NCBI GenBank assembly: GCA_030248135.1
Contig: JASANC010003542.1
Location: 53,012 to 117,011, forward strand
Direction: 5' to 3'
Length of the DNA stretch: 64,000 nucleotides
Source of the DNA: Theristus sp. LFF4_11
Lineage: Eukaryota; Nematoda; Chromadorea; Monhysterida; Xyalidae
Under the pieces are notes generated by a model. It was not told the origin of the DNA, made no database searches, and saw only the letters and a program-made list of their open reading frames with translations. Positions 60,201 through 64,000 of the stretch are shown piece after piece. Made by a program: the position numbers and the translations under genes. Each line of letters opens with the position of its first letter. Position 1 is the first letter of the stretch.

Positions 60201-61571
60201 TATTTTATCGCGGCTGTTTTCGTTTCGCTGTTTATTTGTGTGATAAATTTGTGATAAACTTTTGATAGCCACAAGCAATAAAATAAAAAAGGTTTTGAGT
60301 TTTTGCATGTTGAACCGAGTAACTTTTTTCAGAAGTCACTGCAAACAGCACAAAACGTGGCCGACGACAAAACAAGGAGTGGAAAGCGGTTGGCCGAGAA
60401 CCACAAATTGACAGCGAATGATGAGGCTGCTCAATTGGGCAGCGAACATGCCAGGTAAATCCGCTAACAAGCTTGTGGATACATTCAAAAAAACTTTGTT
60501 TGCTGTTAAGAGTGTGCCCTAAACATTTGTTCCCGGTTTCAAGCTTTCTAGGGGCCTGAAAAAGAAAAACAAGGCACAACACGCGAAACACGGGTTTTCT
60601 GAAAAAAACAACAACATTGTGTTGCTGAGCGCTAAGACCTTTTTTTCAATTGCAGTGTAGCACCATGTGCATTCGACCGTGCCCTGATGGGATCATGCCA
60701 GTCCACAAAGATGGTGACACCGCCTTGTAGGGTGAATTGTCCCGTGAGCACGCCTCCATCGTTTCAGCGATTCCTCACGCCGTCCGATCAGTGTGCCAAT
60801 AAAATTCGTACGTCCAACAGCCAAAAGGTTTCTTGGGCCACAAAACTTTCAAACGACAATATGATTACTTAATTGTCGTTCAGTATCAAACTGTCGCGCA
60901 ACACCGACGTTGACAACGCCACAGCCGCAAGAGTCCTCAAAGTCGCAACAAAATCCACCTCCAAACTACTACTCAATTGGGTCGTCTGAGCAGGCTGATA
61001 CAGATGGTGTTGTTGTTTTTTTTATTTTTTCCTGCTGTGTTATTTGTTCCCATCCTGAAAACTCGCGCCTTTGACGCAAAGATTAATTAATTAATTAATT
61101 AAGTCAAGTCAATTAATTTTATTCTATGCCTCTGCCGCGATTAATTGATGTGTTACTTAAATTTCGGCTCGCTGAGCTGGCTTTTCTGGTTGCTCTGCTT
61201 ATTCAGTATCCCGAATTATTCATTTTTTTCCTTTCGTGCAAGAACGGCGTTTGCATGAGCCATGAGTGTGTTGTTGATTTTCAGAAAGCACGTTCAGCGC
61301 GAAGAATGAAAGTTCGGTGGCTGAACAATCGAAACGAGCCACAGCAGGTGGAATTGACCAAAGACAATCGCACGAGCAGGGCGACAACAAAGCAAAGGCA
61401 AACCTCGAAAATCTACATTTGTCTTGTAAGAACGACAACGAAAACCTCAGGAACAAGGCAGACAATGTCTCAAAGCTGCGTCAACTGAGTGCATACGCAC
61501 GCTCGAGCATTATTCACGCCAGCAACGCAACGCCATCGTTGTTTGCAAAGCTGCAATCGACAAAGTTGTGA
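57205..61571 (+). CDS. Unrecognised single-pass membrane protein with a helical polar C-terminus; host of a nested gene
   Basis: Exons: 57205-57468, 60333-60454, 60656-60807, 60884-61006, 61285-61571 (TGA); 315 residues, phases agree. A short T/S-rich N-terminus with an N-glycosylation-type NATA precedes one membrane helix (WTHVLFGLAICLGFCMAFCS). A charged, probably coiled-coil segment follows (YRLRDDLGRQRHEQQALW, KVLQLEKSLQTAQNVADD), then a Cys/Pro-rich stretch, a Q/P-rich stretch (TLTTPQPQESSKSQQNPPP) and a polar helical tail (DNENLRNKADNVSKLRQL). ATG 57205 lies just inside the first exon; upstream untranslated exons are possible. Intron 57469-60332 contains an acid phosphatase gene on the opposite strand. 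I do not recognise the family; the third exon end (GTACGTCC donor) was chosen because only it fits the phase. Confidence 0.65.
57809..59954 (-). CDS. Histidine acid phosphatase family protein, nested in an intron of the opposite-strand gene
   Basis: Lysosomal or secreted phosphomonoesterase fold. Exons in transcription order: 59954-59874, 59789-59694, 59507-59412, 59254-59099, 58999-58904, 58835-58726, 58678-58500, 58418-58324, 58219-57809; about 439 residues, phases agree. Signal peptide (MNSPLLILLISNFVLCS), catalytic VFRHGDRAPTHRYP, RGWQQLT, LGMKQAYNLG, YVRATDADRAIETAEAML, the NLTWQPIAVHS block, GYLLGDIIARM, and a C-terminal block YSGHSDTLSPLL before PPYTSCLLIELY. In the family the last motif is HD(T/G)T; here Ser occupies the proton-donor Asp position and Asp is shifted by one. 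A hydrophobic C-terminal stretch (FGLVQWWMLIVTG) overlaps a good donor (GTAAGA), so the last exon could end near 57846 and continue elsewhere. The exon 6/7 junction is the least certain. Confidence 0.88.
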
Positions 61572-61858
61572 TAAAATATTGCAACACAAACACAAAACAT
61601 AACCATTATTCATGTTTCTTCTCTGATACATCGTATGACTGAACTGCGACAAAACAAGAATTCATATCGTTCCGCCACGGATTTACATGCATAAAACCAA
61701 GATAGTGACACTTTTATTTTTGATTTATGTTCAATCCCTTATGGTGTTCTTCTCTGAACTGTGTGCTCTCGTATCGACACAAAAATAGCTGGCAGAAAAG
61801 CTCATAACTTTATTGTTTTCGCATTTACAATTACAGAAAAGTATATGAAAAATTTAGC

Positions 61859-62092
61859 CAAATTCAAAATTTTCAGAGCATATTAGAAGAAAATTTTTCG
61901 AATTAAAAAAATTGGCATTTTTGTTTTTTTAATCACTTTAAAAAATTTCGATTTTTGTTTAACAACCCTAGGTGCATCCCCCAGAGCACCAGAGACCGTC
62001 GGGTGGGGGGCACCGTGTCACCCCCCTTAAAACCGGGCACCCCCCCCCCCCCATCGGACCCCCCCCTCGAAAATTTGGCCGACACCCCCACA
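61859..62092 (-). mobile_element. Fragments of family A and family B
   Basis: 61859-61970 is one end of family A in reverse orientation to its usual start (CTCTGAAAA block reversed, ending TTTAACAACCCTA). 61972-62092 is an internal piece of family B (CCCAGAGCACCAGAGACCG to AAAATTTGGCCGACA). Both are truncated. Confidence 0.75.
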
Positions 62093-62277
62093 TAGGGTTG
62101 TTAAAAAAAACAAAAATCGTCATTTTTGTTTTGTTAAAAAAAAAATTTTTTTTTAAATTTCAAAAATCAAAGTTGTGCTAAATCAGTCAGGGAGTCCGAA
62201 GAACCACATATGATATGCAAGCCGAGCGCCTCCCGAATGACTCCCGTATGGCAGAACTTTGCAGATTTTGTTTTGGT

Positions 62278-63516
62278 CATAGTTGTTCCAGAGCCGAGGG
62301 GTTGGGGGTAGAGATGTAAGGGTCAAAAAAAATTTTTTTTAATTAAAAAAAATAAAAAAATGAGCATTTTTTATATTTTTTTTATTAAAAATTTTTGAAT
62401 TTTTTTCTTTAATGTGCCCTGAAAATGCCGTTTTTGGCATAATTTTTCGAAAGTTCAACAAAAATTTTCTTTGACTTTACCTTGTCACTTAGTCTTCAAC
62501 GCTGCAGGTGGTATTCTGGATTGATTTATCGACTGTTTTTAGCCTTGGTGAGTGATGATCGACTCGCGCATTGAAGTACTTGAGCGTCGCAAAGGCTAGT
62601 TCAACAAATTCCGATGCCGCTAAGGTGAGATAGAAGCAGAGAACTCACATTTACGCATCGTTTTTCAGGATCTCGAAAGGTCGAAATTGCACTGTCTGCC
62701 ACTGCAAGCGTAACTTCGTTGATTGCTCGTTGCTGTTTCGCCTCGTGTCGTCAGCATGATCACACCGGTTTGTTGTTGAACTTGTTTCCGTGTTATTTGA
62801 GGTGAATTGAGAGGCAAAACACGAGACGTGATGTCGTCGGTGGGAAAATGGGGTCGCCGAAACCAAGTCTGAAATTTTCACCCTCCTCCCATATGAGTGG
62901 GGGTCATATGGTAAGTCGGTGGCTCCTCAGATGGTGATATTCGGACTCCCTGAAAAATTCTGAACAACTTTCATTAAAAAAAAATTTAAAAAAAAATTAT
63001 TTTTTTTAAAAAAGAAAAAAAATAGAAATTTTTTTTCTTGACATCTCTAGTTGGGGGGGCCGATATAGATAGCTGGAGCAAATTTTCCAGATAGATAGCT
63101 GGAAAATTTTGGGGGGGGGGGGGGGGGGGGGCCGCGGGGGGGGGGGCATTTGACTTTGGGGGGGGGGGGGGGCGGTGATCAAAATTTTGAAATTTGATAG
63201 ATAGATAGCTAAAACGCTAAAAAGCTATAAAAACAGCAAAATAATGCTAAAAATACACTAAAAATGACGTATAAACGCGTATTTTACCTAAAATTAGCGA
63301 AATTTTCAAGAATTACGAGCAAAAATGGTCAATTTTGGTCAAAAATTGACTCATTTTAGTCTTCGAAGACAAAAATTTTCAGATAGATAGCTGGCTGAGA
63401 AATTTTTTTAGATAGATAATAGCTGAGCCGAAAAAACCTGTCTGATAGAGATAGATTCGAAAATTTTTGGGGGGGGGGCGGCCCCCCCCCCCCAGGCCCC
63501 CCCTAGAACAACTATG
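62278..63516 (+). mobile_element. Family D copy 4, duplication GTTTTGGT, itself split by element E
   Basis: Ends CATAGTTGTTCCAGAG (62278) and CTAGAACAACTATG (63516). Flanked by GTTTTGGT at 62270-62277 and 63517-63524 inside family A copy 3. Element E is inserted 31 bp from its left end. Confidence 0.9.
62309..63049. mobile_element. Element E, hAT-like (TAGAGATGT ends), duplication GTTGGGGG
   Basis: 741 bp with ends TAGAGATGT and ACATCTCTA, flanked by GTTGGGGG at 62301-62308 and 63050-63057. Same architecture as family A: A/T tracts, a GTGCCCTGAAAATGCCG block matching GCTCTGAAAA in A and F, a GC-richer core. No transposase. Confidence 0.9.
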
Positions 63517-63739
63517 GTTTTGGTGACCTCAATTACCCCTTTTCCAAACCGTCACCATGCCTCTTCTTGTGTTTTGACCTCCAAAACGTCACTAATTGTC
63601 CCCAGCTAAACTAATGCTAAAGTGAAGACAAACATACCGCCTTGAAATTCGATCAATTCTTCTGATGGTGTCGCGACGACACGACACGAAGCAGCAAGCA
63701 ACCAGACAACGTAGCGCTTGCAAACGGAGCAGCGAGCAC

Positions 63740-63905
63740 CATAGTTGTTCCAGAGCCGAGGGGTTGGGGGGGCCGATATAGATAGCTGGAGCAAATTTTC
63801 TAGATAGATAGATAGCTGGAAAATTTTGGGGGGGGGGGCCGCGGGGGGCCATGTGACTTTGGGGGGGGGCGGTCAAAATTTTGAAATTTGATAGATAGAT
63901 ACAGT
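63740..63905 (+). mobile_element. Family D copy 5 (3' truncated)
   Basis: Starts CATAGTTGTTCCAGAG, inserted in family A copy 3, and runs to about 63905 (GATAGATAGATA), where similarity to other family D copies stops. The remaining bases to 64000 show nothing recognisable. Confidence 0.75.
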
Positions 63906-64000
63906 CTATCTCGCTAATATATGCAACTAGCCGATTGGTCGGCTCCTCACGCTCCGCATCCCTGGGAACGGGATTCAGAAAATATCATGTTTTTTGTTGT

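Larger units (their letters stand above)
62093..63739 (-). mobile_element. Family A copy 3 split by family D copy 4
   Basis: Starts TAGGGTTG at 62093, runs to 62277, and resumes at 63517 with GTTTTGGTGACCTCAATTAC. It continues as the reverse complement of the core of copies 1 and 2 until 63739, where another family D element begins. The far end lies outside or is lost. Confidence 0.85.

Noticed and set aside
61079..61115. TTAA-rich tract (ATTAATTAATTAATTAA)
   Set aside because: Simple microsatellite inside an intron; nothing beyond that.
1..64000. CRISPR arrays, bacterial operons, rRNA or tRNA genes
   Set aside because: No regularly spaced repeat arrays or Shine-Dalgarno-led gene strings. 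No tRNA B-box with matching acceptor stem was seen by eye, although a covariance search was not possible.

Overview
The window is animal nuclear DNA, almost certainly from a nematode. Genes are split by GT-AG introns. One gene is an MLT-10-like moulting protein, a family known from nematodes. Another encodes four ShKT domains plus a TIL domain. The first gene is a hunchback/HBL-1 homologue whose presumed 3' UTR carries let-7 and lin-4 seed matches, as in Caenorhabditis hbl-1. Degenerate TTAGG(C) tracts also occur. The clade cannot be fixed from this window. All gene models were made by eye, joining exons by reading phase and splice sites. No alignment was run.

Layout: (1) 1-5493, hunchback-type zinc-finger gene (+, 5' end outside the window), then a T-rich presumed 3' UTR to about 8.1 kb. 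(2) 9.1-11.4 kb, a divergent Cys-loop receptor subunit (+). (3) 11.7-12.7 kb, a foldback mariner-type element, then a gene-poor stretch with a 265-bp MITE. (4) 17.4-20.6 kb, a glutamate carboxypeptidase/transferrin-receptor-like membrane pseudopeptidase (+). (5) 20.9-22.5 kb, a secreted ShKT/TIL protein (-). (6) 22.9-23.8 kb, a second TIR element. (7) 23.9-25.4 kb, a tetraspanin (-). (8) 28.8-32.3 kb, MLT-10-like (+), converging on a small two-exon peptide precursor at 32.6-33.05 kb (-). (9) 34.0-34.9 kb, a third mariner-type relic. (10) 36.2-46.3 kb, a gene-free block of nested TIR elements, many with verifiable 8-bp target-site duplications, plus a complete small LTR element (TRIM-like) and a GGTACC minisatellite. 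(11) 47.6-55.1 kb, glycogenin (+). (12) 57.2-61.6 kb, an unrecognised single-pass membrane/coiled-coil gene (+) whose first intron contains a histidine acid phosphatase gene on the opposite strand. (13) 61.86-64 kb, another nest of the same TIR elements.

The genes look like an ordinary mix of developmental, cuticle, metabolic and membrane functions rather than a pathway. Most unusual signals: the W-x-P-M peptide precursor; the TRIM-like element with an intact unrecognised ORF; a readable insertion stratigraphy of at least five non-autonomous families with matching 8-bp duplications; a MITE family placing paired TGACGTCA sites in introns of three genes; a carboxypeptidase-like protein without its apical domain or zinc ligands; and an acid phosphatase with a shifted catalytic Asp.
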